DNA of 64,000 bases from Marthasterias glacialis (taxonomy: Eukaryota; Echinodermata; Asteroidea; Forcipulatida; Asteriidae). The notes below the pieces were generated by a model. It worked only from the letters and a program-made list of their open reading frames with translations, had not been told where the DNA came from and searched no databases. Position 1 is the first letter of the stretch; every line of letters starts with the position of its first letter. The DNA is taken from contig OU452225.1 of the NCBI GenBank assembly GCA_911728455.2, forward strand, positions 4,788,325 to 4,852,324, given 5' to 3'. Position numbers and translations under genes: made by a program. Shown here piece after piece: positions 50,491 to 60,957 of this stretch.

Positions 50491-50825
50491 CAAACTGATT
50501 TAACGAGTACATCTCCGAAAAAGATTTGTTTTACTCCGGATTGCAGAGTGGCCTCTCGTCACTGGACATGCTCGGATGTCTAATGGCTAACTGTTCTAGT
50601 TAAAATCTGGAGTTCTTGGATTCATAGCCCACACGATTAATATCCGGTGGATTTTGTTTCAGCAGGGTTCGGAAAGCATCCAAGTTTGCAGTGCATTTTT
50701 CTTGTTCAAACAGAACGTAGAATGGAAAAACTATTACCAACAGATGCTTTCAACGCACCTTGAATGTGTTTAGCTTTAAAGAGGGGCTCTCAGATCAAAT
50801 TCAGTTTTGTGATGCACTCATTTTC

Positions 50826-50975
50826 CAATGGGAGACTTTTGAGGACACTAGGTGGCAGCAGACTTACCTGGTAAAACCATCGTTCTCGGAAATTTGCGCA
50901 TGCTCAGAACTACGCAAACAATGTAAATTTACCTGGTTAGTCTGCTGCCACCTGGCGTCCCAAAGTCTCCCATTG
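50826..50975. mobile_element. Palindromic MITE carrying paired CTCF-like motifs
   Basis: CAATGGGAGACTTT, then GGACACTAGGTGGCAGCAGA, are matched in inverse at the right (GGACGCCAGGTGGCAGCAGA). Arms are about 50 bp. The CTCF-like cores are at 50845-50859 (+) and 50944-50958 (-), pointing toward the centre. Confidence 0.75.
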
Positions 50976-51584
50976 ATAGTGTCTTTATGAAAGTGTAAGA
51001 AATGACATGTCTCTAACCGCACATCAAAATGCTGTAAAATGCCACTGTGTTTGATATCTTCAGGTGTGACTTTTGTCAACATCCCAAAACATCAAATGGC
51101 TTCACATTTCAAATTTATGGTTCTGTACATTTTTTGTACAGGAAATGTTCAATCAAAAAGACATTGAATTTGACCTTTTGACCCGTGCAAAAATTCCCCT
51201 TTGGAATGTACAGGCCCATTTGCTGTTGATATCCAATGATATCATGTTTCAGCTTTTGCTCTGAAAAGGTGTAAAAAGAAATGAAATATTGAAACATTTT
51301 AGAGTGAAGTTGGAAACTTGCAATTTTACGTCAATTTCATAAGGACTCTTGATCTATTAGACAATGAGTGCATCACAAAACGTAATTTGACCTTCTTTAA
51401 AGTGTTTTAATATTAATTTTGTATTTAGTTCGAGCACCCCCCCCCCCGGTCGAAAGGCATTTTTTTTTCCTACACCTCCTCCGAATATTTTTTTTTAGTT
51501 GTTTTTTTTTTTTTTTTTTTTTTTTTTGGGGGGGGGGGCACCACTGTTCACCCGCAAACAAACATGTTTTCTCTTGTTACTTAC

Positions 51585-51695
51585 TTATTGATCATGGCGT
51601 GGCCGTTCCGGTCGTATACTGAGATAAAGTCGGCTTTCTTGTTGGTACGTTCTCCCAACTGAAACTGGAATTGGGTTTTCTTTTGTTGCGCGTTT
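51585..51695 (-). CDS. Unidentified minus-strand gene, exon 8 in view
   Basis: This 111-nt exon has an excellent acceptor (TATTTACTTGCCAACAG) and a consensus donor (GTAAGT). The preferred frame has alternating polar and hydrophobic residues (TQFQFQLGER, ADFISVYDRNGHAM) and C or G at most third positions, unlike the disordered upstream exons, so it may begin a folded C-terminal region. Its phases fit exon 9. A second frame is open to a TGA at 51592-51594 and could give a shorter alternative C-terminus. Confidence 0.63.
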   Translation of the reverse strand, partial: KRATKENPIPVSVGRTYQQESRLYLSIRPERPRHDQ

Positions 51696-51754
51696 CTGTT
51701 GGCAAGTAAATACAAAACATTCATTATTTTGGCGTCACAGAATTAGCTTAAGAA

Positions 51755-52163
51755 GTCAGACCATGATGGGGGAAGAAAACGTCGTGTGCCCGGCAAAAGG
51801 GCGTAAGGCCTTACGCCCTTTTGCCGGGAACATAAAGTAGTTCGTCCCAGTAACAAAAGGACGTAAGCAACAAAATTGCTCCTGACATGTAAAATATGTC
51901 ATTTTTGTTATTTTTTTTTTATTTTTTTTTTTTTTTTTGCTTAAAATTACCCTGAAGACATGTTTCCCCATTCCCCATGCAGAATTTAACCTTTCTAGAA
52001 TGACTTTTGCATGGCAACAAATTTACCAAACTTTCCCGCTCATACTTCTTGAAACACAAATTTTAACATAAATTGCTTACGTCTTTTTGCCGGGAACTTT
52101 CCCTTGCGTCCTTTTACCGGGCACACGACGAAAATACGTATTTGTCTTCCTCCATGGTCAGAC
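51755..52163. mobile_element. MITE containing a 40-nt perfect palindrome
   Basis: GTCAGACCATGATGGGGGAA and, in inverse, GTCAGACCATGGAGGAAGAC define the ends. Just inside are ACGTCGTGTGCCCGG repeats. The perfect palindrome at 51789-51828 is centred on GTAAGGCCTTAC. Confidence 0.7.
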
Positions 52164-52206
52164 ATACTCAATGAAAATTAAGATTTCATTCAATTTACTG
52201 CGATAC

Positions 52207-52246
52207 TGGGAGCCTAAACTAAGTTCAAGGCTTGAAAGCACCTCCG
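52207..52246 (-). CDS. Unidentified minus-strand gene, exon 7 in view (small)
   Basis: This 40-nt exon encodes EVLSSLELSLGS between split codons. The acceptor follows a T-rich tract and ends CTATAG. The chosen donor is GTATCG, which is weak. A better-looking donor (GTAAAT) nine bases further on would shift the next exon into another frame, which is open to a stop at 51592-51594. This is the least certain join of the chain. Confidence 0.48.
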
Positions 52247-52380
52247 CTATAGCCGATCAAGATATTGTCAAAAAATAATAATAATTTGGGGTCGACAAGG
52301 CAGGAGGGCAATTTTTGAAAAGGGCCTACTTGGATTGAAACGGGAAAGTAAATCCATTAGAGTAATCTTTATAAAATTTG

Positions 52381-52745
52381 CTGGGAAAAAAGGCTCAACA
52401 TTGATAGGAAGAAAAACATCAATGATCACAGATTTTCATAAAATGGTATAAAGATTATGATGGTAGACAATTTATTTTCCTTGTAATGTTGCCGCTTGAG
52501 GGGTTATCGTTTTCATATTATAAATGAAATAAGATCCAAAATCAGTTTTTCGTCTCAGCGAGACGAAAACTCTGCCTTATAGGAATGTGCCCAAATTGCT
52601 GAATGCATTTTCACCGTTTTCTCGCAAATGAAAGAATGAAATGAGCAGATATGTTCACAGGTTGGTTTTATTACAAAGATCTTGATTTGTGCAAAGAATG
52701 GAAGCATTTAAGGTCAGTTTACCAATGTTGAGCTGGGGATTTAAA
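52381..52745. mobile_element. MITE, TTAAAGCCCCAGCTCAACAT family, copy D
   Basis: It shares GATCCAAAATCAGTTTTTCG, GAGACGAAAACTCTGCC and the end CAATGTTGAGCTGGGGATTT with copy A. Confidence 0.72.
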
Positions 52746-52802
52746 CAACGCACAGTGATCGAAATAATAACACCCATGGCCAAAGTACATTGTATTAGTT
52801 TA

Positions 52803-53061
52803 AACCATAGAGTTATATAATAGAACTAGAGGGTGCACTCGCTATGTCACGCACAGAACTCCACTGACTCACCATGGGCGAAAATCCCTATGGGCAAATT
52901 GCATACGAATGTCCACTTAGAAAATGGCTGCTGTGTGAACGGATGAGTAACCAGTGTAAATGAATGGTCCGCGCCATTTTCTCAATGGTCAAAAATGCTC
53001 CTTGTCGGGCTGTGTCGCATGGTTTGTACGCCCTCTAGCTCTTATATATAACTCTATGGTT
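52803..53061. mobile_element. 259-bp MITE with TA duplication
   Basis: AACCATAGAGTTATATAATA at the left is matched by AACCATAGAGTTATATATAA in inverse at the right. TA dinucleotides flank both ends, as for Tc1/mariner-type insertions. Confidence 0.75.
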
Positions 53062-53138
53062 TAGACACAACATAATTATTTACACACACGCACACTGAAC
53101 TACAAACACACGTGTTAATCTCTACTTGAACAACTCAC

Positions 53139-53248
53139 GTGTCGGCATGAGTGTTAAAGGAACTGACGTGGATGACGATGATTGGTTGAGGTGTGGGTTA
53201 GTTTGTTGGTGACTTGTCGCTCCAGTGTTTGACGTGTACGGTGCAGTT
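53139..53248 (-). CDS. Unidentified minus-strand gene, exon 6 in view
   Basis: This 110-nt exon has a good acceptor (TTCCATTATGTAG) and a consensus donor (GTGAGT). One base completes the codon left by exon 5 and one base is left over. The product is rich in Ser, Thr, Asn and Gln and probably disordered. The other two frames contain stops. Confidence 0.63.
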
Positions 53249-53506
53249 CTACATAATGGAAGAAGTGAGGACAATACTCTCTTTTCAAATACACGAACAT
53301 GTATCATTATCCAATATCAAATAATGCATTTGATGTTTGATAAAGTTTGTCTTTTGGAAATGTCATTGTATGCAACACGAACAGCAACTTGCGTATAACA
53401 TCCAAACTTTGTTTAACATGAATTTAAGATAAGCTTTATCACAAGAGGGCGCTCTTTGGGTACCAGTTTTTGGAGGATGATTAAAAAAGAAGACTTACTG
53501 TGTTTT

Positions 53507-53761
53507 ACCAAAGATTATAGAGCGCCGAAGACGCAAGATGGAGAACTCTATATATTTGTCGGTACGTGAAATAGGCATGGGCGCCATTTCAGCAAGTGAA
53601 TGCTTTGTTTTCCATTAAAAGCAATGGTCATTGTCTGCACTGATCCGCACTGAACTATTGTTGTATCAAAAGAGTTACTTGCTGAAATGGCGTCCAGTGG
53701 GATTTCACATTATCAGCCAGAATTCCCCATATTGCGCCTTTGGTGCTCTATAATCTTTGGT
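53507..53761. mobile_element. MITE with about 40-bp terminal inverted repeats
   Basis: ACCAAAGATTATAGAGCGCC at the left is matched by ACCAAAGATTATAGAGCACC in inverse. GGCGCCATTTCAGCAAGT forms a second inverted pair further in. It lies in the intron between exons 5 and 6. Confidence 0.75.
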
Positions 53762-53855
53762 TTCACCCATACGCCGATGTTTGTTAAGCACACTTCGGTG
53801 TAAGAGTAAAACACAAGCACTATTCTTTTCACGATGCAATTTAACATTTACTATA
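53762..53855 (+). mobile_element. SINE family B tail fragment
   Basis: CACCCATACGCCGATG and GTAAAACACAAGCACTATTC followed by CACGATGCAATTTAACAT match the 3' part of family B. Confidence 0.4.
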
Positions 53856-54444
53856 ATTATGCACAAGCTCAGAAAAGAAGTCGATTAGAAAATATCAATT
53901 TGTTTTGAAAGAGCAAGGTAACAAAGGTGATAAGTATCCTGTTTTGCTCTTATCAGTATATAGGGTGGATAATTTGTTTTAACTAAATTTAACTCCAAAC
54001 TTGTAACCCTCTTGCAGTCCAACATACAGCTGATTTCACCTGTAGTGCTCAAGTCAGACCTTTTAAGTGAATAAAAGTGTAACTTCAAATTAAGTAGTAA
54101 TTATAATAATATCATTTAAAGTGCAGCTCGATTCGTCAGTACTTCTAAAAACTACTGATTAGTGGTGCGGTGTGTCATTTTTATGATTAAATTTATTTGT
54201 TTGTTATGTTTATTTATCTTTTATTTTAGTTTTTGCTTTTTACCATCAGTAACTCCACGAAACGAAACGTAAACATAACATTTTTTTTAACATTAATTAT
54301 TCAAGCGACCCCGCAAATTTCATTAGTCATTCAGATTCTCCCAATTATTATCATTATTAGAAGTATTTTTTTTTTCAAAACAAAGATTTATTGGGAGACG
54401 ATACCCACCACAGTTCTTGATTGAAATGATGACAAATTAGATTA

Positions 54445-54573
54445 GGGCTGGATAGCTCAGTTGGTAGAGCGTCGGTACGTATAGCCGGTGGTCGCAGGTT
54501 CAAATCCCGCTCCAGTTTAAGTTTCTTTGTTCACCCACAAATTGATTAATAAATTTACCCAGTCAGTTTCTCT
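54445..54573 (+). mobile_element. SINE family A, best copy
   Basis: A-box TAGCTCAGTTGG and B-box GGTTCAAATCC sit in a tRNA-like frame of about 74 nt. CTGGA near the 5' end can pair with TCCAG near the 3' end. The tail TTTCTTTGTTCACCC and ATTTACCCAGTCAGTTTC mark it as a SINE rather than a functional tRNA. Confidence 0.75.
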
Positions 54574-54729
54574 TTTGGTTTATTGCTTGATATCAGAACA
54601 GTATTTAAACCGTTAATAATTCAACATAGCTTTATGGTTCCACCACCAATCCCACCCCCGCGTTTCCTGTTTAAAAATGTGAGAATGTTAAGTATTGATT
54701 TGTAATTGATATTTTTGATTATCTCTTAC

Positions 54730-54896
54730 GTTGACCTTTGATGCTTGATTTGGCTTTCGAGATGTTCCTTCCACACGTAAGCATTGTTGATGCTTCGCTC
54801 TGATCGGTGGCTCTTCCCTGAGCCCGCCCTCTCTTGGTGACTTGGACTCGGATTACCCGATGACGTATACTTTGGGAGACCTTGCCATTCCACGGG
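54730..54896 (-). CDS. Unidentified minus-strand gene, exon 5 in view
   Basis: This 167-nt exon has an acceptor ACTTTTCAG and a donor GTAAGA. The chosen frame enters in phase 0 and leaves two bases (AC), which match exon 6. It encodes a basic Ser-rich segment ending in a probable helix (NAYVWKEHLESQIKHQRS). A second frame is also open through the exon, but its phases do not fit the neighbours. Confidence 0.65.
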
Positions 54897-55317
54897 CTGA
54901 AAAGTTCATGTTTCACCAAAGTCGGTCAGAAATATCAAACAAAAAATTTCCATGCAAAATCCTTCACAGCTTCTTAAATAGAATTTGAAATTTTACATGG
55001 TGAAAAAAACAATCTAGTTCGGTTTGTGGAAACACCGTGTACATAAAACTTTCTCTACGAGTTGTGATGGTCATGAAAAGAACCGGTGGTGAATCAACTC
55101 GACGTTTCGATCAGTATGCTCTGATCGTCCTCCTGTATGAAGACGATCAGAGCATATACTGAAAGATAGTTGTCAGCTGTTTGGACAGGGGCCAGATTTC
55201 AGGATTTTCCATAGGGGCCGTTTTTCGTAGATACGCCATTGAGTTTATGTGATTTTTTACAATGTAACAACGGTTCATTTTGCCAATAGTGTGTACCTTG
55301 GATGAAAAAACAGTTAC

Positions 55318-55449
55318 CTGGTTATGTGGATTTGCTGAGTGTGTAAAAAGGTAGTAATGGTGTCCGTGCATCTTCTTATGAGCGGTCTCCACTGCACGCT
55401 GTAAGGATGTCTTGCCGGCTAGGGGGCGAAATCCAGGAGGGCCTCGATG
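55318..55449 (-). CDS. Unidentified minus-strand gene, exon 4 in view
   Basis: This 132-nt exon has 44 codons and is phase 0 at both ends. The acceptor is ATTTCGCAG and the donor CAG then GTAACT. The product is hydrophilic, with a His-rich stretch (HKKMHGHHYYLFTHS). The other frames contain stops. A second AG (CCCCCTAG) 27 nt into the exon could act as an alternative acceptor. Confidence 0.7.
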
Positions 55450-56261
55450 CTGCGAAATTTGGGATCAAAGTAAGATATATAAATACGTATAAATGCAAGC
55501 TGTTATGAAGGGTCCCAAAAACTGAATATTTCTTCATCATCTTCTACCCAACAGGTTTCCTCAGGCTTGCGAGCTACAGTGCAATATGCGCTTTTGAGGA
55601 ATCCTTGGTTTCATCACCAGAAATATATAATAATAATAATAAACGTTCTTTTTCTAGAGACAACCCTCAACACAATTGTCGCAAATCAATCTCAACAATG
55701 ACCCGATACCCCAATGGTGATGTCTCGGTGATGCGTATTTTTTCAGTGTTAAAAAAAACAAACAGGACCAAAATGGGCAGAAACCGTGACTGTTTGGACG
55801 AGGTAGTCCACCAGACATAGAATGGTACCAGTGGTGCAGAGGCAACACGTAGGACTCCTAAGTATGAGACCAAGACCAAGTCCGTCCGTCTCCAGTCTCT
55901 ATAGTCTGGCCTACGATATCTACTGGTTTTTATATGTTTCGTTCTTCACATTCAAACCTTGTACATCTCGTACCGTGAACCTTCTTATTTTTTTTACCTT
56001 CACCGTATAAAAAAAAAACACATCTAAAAATATAAAGACGGTGCAAATGCAATTCGGCAAATGTCACTCAAAAACCCTTTGAGAAAAGTGTACCTTCACC
56101 TGTGCGCTAAAACAAAGAAATAAAAATAAGAAATAAAAATACATGGATAACATCAATTGGAGATACACAACTACATTTTGTGCAATTTAACATATTGAGT
56201 TCAAGGAAGTCATCATGCTGTAAAGTTCTGCTGCGTTTTTTCCCCCGACTGACCGACTCAC

Positions 56262-56348
56262 CACAGTTGCGCTGGAGTTGGCGATCAGTTTCTTGCCCAG
56301 TACCACTGATGCGATGCGATCAATCTTGCTGGACCGGTGACTTGAATG
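56262..56348 (-). CDS. Unidentified minus-strand gene, exon 3 in view
   Basis: This 87-nt exon has 29 codons, phase 0 at both ends, and a strong donor (GTG then GTGAGT). The encoded stretch includes SKIDRIASVVLGKKLI, a likely amphipathic helix. The preferred acceptor (ATAAAAG) has a weak pyrimidine tract. An alternative AG at 56341 would need a different incoming phase. It is separated from exon 2 by a 6.3-kb intron that holds another gene fragment on the opposite strand. Confidence 0.62.
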
Positions 56349-56437
56349 CTTTTATTGTGGTGCGTCCAAATACGAGAGTGCAACAACGTGAGAAGAAAAT
56401 GTGTTTATAGGAATGAGATTTAACTCGGGTTGCTGCT

Positions 56438-57246
56438 CAGTGACGTAACCAGGAACCGAATGTCAATGTTAGACAACTGTCTTACACTTTAATGAGTTTT
56501 CCCCCCACAGAAAACGTCCTTGGTTAGATCTCGTAATTATAAAAGACGGGCCATTTATCAGCGATCATTCTATTTTGCCCACGAAAATAATTTGAGCTAT
56601 TCATAGTACAGTTCGCCACCAAAAGGCTTTCCTTGAAATATTTCTGCCTGAAGTGATATCGTTTTCGAATAATAAATTAAATAAGATCCAAAAGTAAGTT
56701 TTCGTCTCACGAGAACAAAACTCTGACTATTAAGAATGCGTACAAAAAATGCTGAACGCATTTTTAACGTTTTCTCGCAACCGAAACAACGAAATGAGAT
56801 GGCATTTTCACAGGTTGGTTTTATTACATAGGCTGTATCTTGATTTGTGCATAGAATGGAAGAATTTACAGACACTTAACCAATGTTTAAGTTAAATAGG
56901 GGGCGTGGCGAGATTCGAACCTACAATTAGATACAAAAAATAGATTAAAATCAAGTACTGAATATCGACTGATATCAACAATTCTTGGTGACGTACTGGA
57001 TTGTGGCTGTCGAATTGGCTGGATCTAAACTTGGTTATGCAAGTACATGTACTATCATCTGGTACATCATAGCATGCACAAGCACAATGGTAGTCTTTTG
57101 TTCATATTATTTGGAGAACCTCAAAACAAAAACAAAAAAACAAGTTGATAGGCGAATATTTGAAACTTGTTTTAAAATCGTTGCACTTTCAATGGACCTA
57201 ACATTGTTCTTAGTAAGTGATTGCCGAAGTTCCTGGTTACGTCATT
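56438..57246. mobile_element. Candidate DNA element with nested MITE
   Basis: CAGTGACGTAACCAGGAAC at the left is matched by CAATGACGTAACCAGGAAC in inverse at the right. The MITE at 56620-56895 lies inside, so it inserted later. An open + frame of about 95 codons (56985-57269) near the right end is not recognisable as a transposase. Confidence 0.45.
56620..56895. mobile_element. MITE, TTAAAGCCCCAGCTCAACAT family, copy E (5' truncated)
   Basis: It shares AAATATTTCTGCCTGAAGTG, AATAAGATCCAAAAGTAAGT and CACAGGTTGGTTTTATTACA with the family. A tRNA-like B-box fragment (GGTTCGAATCT on minus) follows at about 56904-56925. Confidence 0.65.
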
Positions 57247-59155
57247 GTTACGTCAATGCATCGTTTTAGGGTGAGTGACACGGTTGCTGGACACACATTC
57301 AAACAATTAGCTCTTGTTGATATCTTTGCGGTTAATGGCTCTAAATTGTCCGTCATAGAACAAACCACCTCATGGTTATTTGCATTGCATTAATACAGCA
57401 TAGCACACTTCAAGGCAAGCCCGTTATTAAACCAATCCAGTTTAGCATATTTTCAGAATAAATCTTTCAAAAGGCCCGTATACCGTAACAGCGTTTTAGC
57501 GTTGATCAGCAAAATCACAGATCCCTATTAAAGTAGCAAGTAGTACACACACAACACTGTTATTTCTTCCAACCGCTAAAAATGTTAGCCTAATTTTGCA
57601 CCATAATGAGTGGACCTTTCTTAAAATGGCTCCATGTTGGTTGATGTTTTTGTGATGTCAAAGGTTCTAAGGTAGGACGTGGGATTCGATCGACCACTGC
57701 AACTCATCCATGGTGGAGCAACCATTCTGATCTTTCGTATTAAACTCGAGCACACACTAAACATCACATACAAACTTAATGATGCAGTTTGTTGTGGGTA
57801 TCTTCCGTCGGTATCTCCGTAATTCTTCTCTTGTGACAGGGTAAAAAAAATGAAAAAATGCCCAGGTGCTTTCCATTTATTGCAGTGCCCATACACCCTT
57901 AAGGCCGTTGTCTCAACTTTGTTTTATACGGTCTCCATCATGATACGACCCATATCCCCAACCGAATGGGCTAACTTGGTTACAGCACTAATGCGTGGTC
58001 AAGGGGACCATCAACAAGATGGCGCAAGTGGCACCGTCTCCATAAAACACAACCATAATCAAGGATATATAGAAGTATGCGGGAAAAACTTCCGTTTTTC
58101 ATAGAAAATAAATGAAAGCATCACTTGTTATTGTTTATAATTTATTAACTAGCCAATGATGTTATGTTGTTTTGTTTTTGATTTTTGAATGTCTATGGTG
58201 AGAGTACTAAGAGAGGGATGTTGCTCAGAATACATCTTTGAAAATTATTCATCGTAAGTTTGGAACACAGACAGAAAATGTATTTATTAGTCAACGAAAC
58301 AATGTTTCAGTATAGGAAGGATCCCTTTTTTCTTTAAAAGAAGTTTTCGTATTGCATGAACCCAGCCATATAAAAATCGTTCCCACCCACAGACCTACAA
58401 GGAGATGCTGACTCCGCAATAGGATTAACCGCAGACACGAACTGCCGGAGGTGGACGGAGATTCTGTCCGGCAGGAGATTCTGTCCGAGCATACGGCGAA
58501 TTGTGTACTAACTCCTTCTGATAGCGCCCTCTTTTGAATAAATTCCTCCAGCCCACGTTAATTTACCGTATGGTGGACACATTACCCGGAGGACAGAATA
58601 TCCTATGACACCGGCCGTGTTCTCATTTCAGTCCAAAATGTGCATTGACCCACCTTCTTTACGAACCTTCTAAATCCACAATTAATCCCCGGTGTGTAAA
58701 CCCAACACACAAACCAAAGTCACTGAAAGGTTGCAACATCTATTATAGAAGCCAAGTGTTGTTAAAATGTCAGTGCGGTGTCATGCCAATCAAATCAACA
58801 ACAGACGAAACGGAAGATCAGCTTTTAGGGGATTATGGTTAAGGTAATTAGTGGTAAAGCTTAAAAAAAAAAATATTGTCAACGCTATTGGGGAACAAAG
58901 CGAGGATTACACATAAACACATGCACGATTTAAAATTTTACAAGCACTGTAATATTTGTGGGTGTACGATAGTCCATTGTGACAATTTTTTTTTTTTTTT
59001 TTTTTTTAAGTTTTTCATGTATGAGAAATTTGAAAACAAAATTCTCTAAAACTGCTGGTGTACCTTCTACACATGAGTTTTAGGATATTATAGACTAATT
59101 TATGTATGTACGTACACGTAAAAACATATGCTGCTACTGCAGAACTATAATGGTT
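57247..59155. other. Intronic DNA with one weak exon candidate
   Basis: An acceptor-like CTCATTTCAG at 58631 opens a + frame of about 70 codons ending in TAA at 58840-58842, Cys-containing and with an acidic tail, but without a second exon. It may belong to the gene whose end is at 60887-61333, though the phase match would need a poor donor. Otherwise there is nothing recognised apart from a T run at 58987-59008. Confidence 0.25.
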
Positions 59156-59280
59156 ATTTTCGAAAACAACGGTTGCGGCTTTGGCTGTGGCTCAGGCTTC
59201 GTTTGCCCCATACGGGAAGTGCACGTTTTTAAAATAAGTGACGAAGCCTAAGCCAGAGCAAAAGCCGTGGTTTCGAAAAG
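59156..59280. mobile_element. Hairpin MITE related to the GTGTCCGAATTGG family
   Basis: CGAAAACAACGGTTGCGGCT and GGCTCAGGCTTCG are matched in inverse at the right end. Confidence 0.6.
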
Positions 59281-59301
59281 GACAAAGGTAGCCAGAGTAA
59301 G

Positions 59302-59432
59302 GACGTGTCCGAATTGGCGGCTACGGCTGCGGCTGGATTTCCAAGTCATCATGCATTGAAGTATATCACGTCCATAGCAATACCCTTAGCAACAGCCGTA
59401 GCGGTAGCTGTAGCCACCAATTCGGATACGTC
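59302..59432. mobile_element. Hairpin MITE, GTGTCCGAATTGG family
   Basis: GACGTGTCCGAATTGGCGGC at the left is matched by GACGTATCCGAATTGGTGGC in inverse. It lies only about 20 bp from the preceding hairpin. Confidence 0.7.
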
Positions 59433-59822
59433 ATGAGGAGAAAAGTGCAAAATAGTCTGGCCCTTTCTTTGATTTAATAAGAATCAGTATCCGTTACTGT
59501 TGTTGTATGCAGGGAACAAGACCAAGGTGGTAACAGCATGATCAATGTGTATTGTGCATATTGTTAATAGCCTGCATGGCACCAGTCACACAATGTACCC
59601 TTCGGGTACCATACCTTGGGCCGTGATGACTTCCCCTCATGTTCGTTCCTTCGTTTCGTTTCGTTATCCGTCTTCAAGTAAAGCAGCCATGTAAATACAA
59701 CATTATGGAATCTTGAGTTTGTTTTCACAAACACTGATTTCTTCCTAAGGAACTATTAGGTAAAGGTTTGTGGTTGGTTGGGAGTCGGATAATGAACAAA
59801 GATATTGAAGACCGCCAACATT

Positions 59823-59940
59823 AGGGCTGAATAGCTCAGTTGGTAGAGCTTCGGTGCTTAAGCTGGGGGTCACACGTTCAAATCCCGCTCCAGTCAATTT
59901 TTCAGTCAATGTTCACCCCTAAATTGAACTAAACAGTCCA
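59823..59940 (+). mobile_element. SINE family A
   Basis: TAGCTCAGTTGGTAGAGC and CGTTCAAATCCCGCTCCAGT, followed by GTTCACCCCTAAATTGA. Confidence 0.72.
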
Positions 59941-60151
59941 AATATATCTTTTGCAAACTTGATCTGAGTTCAAAACAGAGTTACTGACTTCAGGAGAAAT
60001 TTGTTTTGGACATAGGCCTATTGGGAAAACTCTGATTAAATAGTAACAATAAACTGTTTAGAAGTATGAATGGCTACATGGAAGTAACCGATGAATGGCT
60101 TTTGACTGGCACCCCGAACAAAGATATTAACAAAATAGGACCACCAACATC

Positions 60152-60233
60152 AGGGCTGAATAGCTCAGTTGGTAGAGCAACCGGTGGTCGCAGGTTCAAA
60201 TCCCGCTCCAGTCAGTTTTTCTTTGTTCACCCC
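60152..60233 (+). mobile_element. SINE family A with internal deletion
   Basis: The A-box is followed after a short gap by GGTGGTCGCAGGTTCAAATC, so the anticodon-arm region is missing relative to the copy at 54445. Confidence 0.72.
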
Positions 60234-60261
60234 CTAAAAGAAGTATGAATGTTATACGTCA

Positions 60262-60620
60262 TGGGTTGGAGGCTGTTAGGATGAAGAATGACGTAACGGG
60301 GTCATTCAGTGACGACTGATGATACAGTGTTCAATGGTCGGTGTTACATGTGCAATTTCATTTGCCTTTATGTTTTTCCTATTGACGTAGTTCACTTGAT
60401 GGGGAAAAACTCAGATGACACATTAAATTAAAAGACATGTTGAGAAGTAGGAATTGTGTGTAGGTCATGCTGAGGATAGGTTGGATGCTGTTAGGATGGT
60501 GACGTAATGGGGTCATTCTGATGAAAACTGATGGTAAGTAGTAGTATTCACTGACAGGTGCGTTTCACACGTGCAATTTCATTGGCTATTGATTTTTCCG
60601 TTTGACCCAATTCACCTGAC
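60262..60620. repeat. Diverged tandem duplication, period about 215 bp
   Basis: GGTTGGAGGCTGTTAGGATG at 60264 recurs as GGTTGGATGCTGTTAGGATG at 60479. Later matches include GACGTAACGGGGTCATTC, ACATGTGCAATTTCATT and the following TGACGTAGTTCACTTGA-type segment. Confidence 0.7.
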
Positions 60621-60886
60621 GTGATTACGCGATAAATGTGCTTGCACCATTTTAGGAACCAGTTTCCCGTTTGTTACCGTATGATAGGCGACGCGCGTTT
60701 AAGTTTGCGCGCTCCCTTTTTTTCTAAAGCATTTTGACTCCCAAAATGTCAGACCATGGGTGTGACGTCAGCGTCAATGCTCGACACACGGGACGGGAAA
60801 CCACACACAAAAGTACAGCTTGATAAAAATGTCGAGGGCAATTATCTTTTCTTTTCTGTTCTTTTTTTCTTACGTTTAATTTACAG

Positions 60887-60957
60887 CGACGCGTGTCCAA
60901 ATTAACGGCAAACGCCCATCATTCGTGACATTCGACATTTGCGATGCTAGCTTTGAA
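60887..60957 (+). CDS. Penultimate exon of an unidentified + strand gene nested in the large intron
   Basis: A long pyrimidine tract ending in TTTAATTTACAG leads into two bases plus 23 codons, then a GTGAGT donor. The encoded segment (TRVQINGKRPSFVTFDICDA and onward) looks like ordered beta structure. Both other frames hit stops. The incoming phase requires an upstream exon ending in one base, which I could not place. The exon lies within the 56349-62651 intron of the minus-strand gene. I do not recognise the family. Confidence 0.55.

Noticed and set aside
54445-54520. Functional tRNA gene
   Set aside because: A and B boxes are good, but the acceptor stem pairs poorly, the anticodon arm is not convincing, and the same head plus a shared 3' tail occurs at several other sites, so it is a SINE.
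58632-58842. Upstream exon of the nested + strand gene
   Set aside because: The frame and acceptor are acceptable, but joining to 60887 would need a poor GTTAAG donor just before the in-frame stop.
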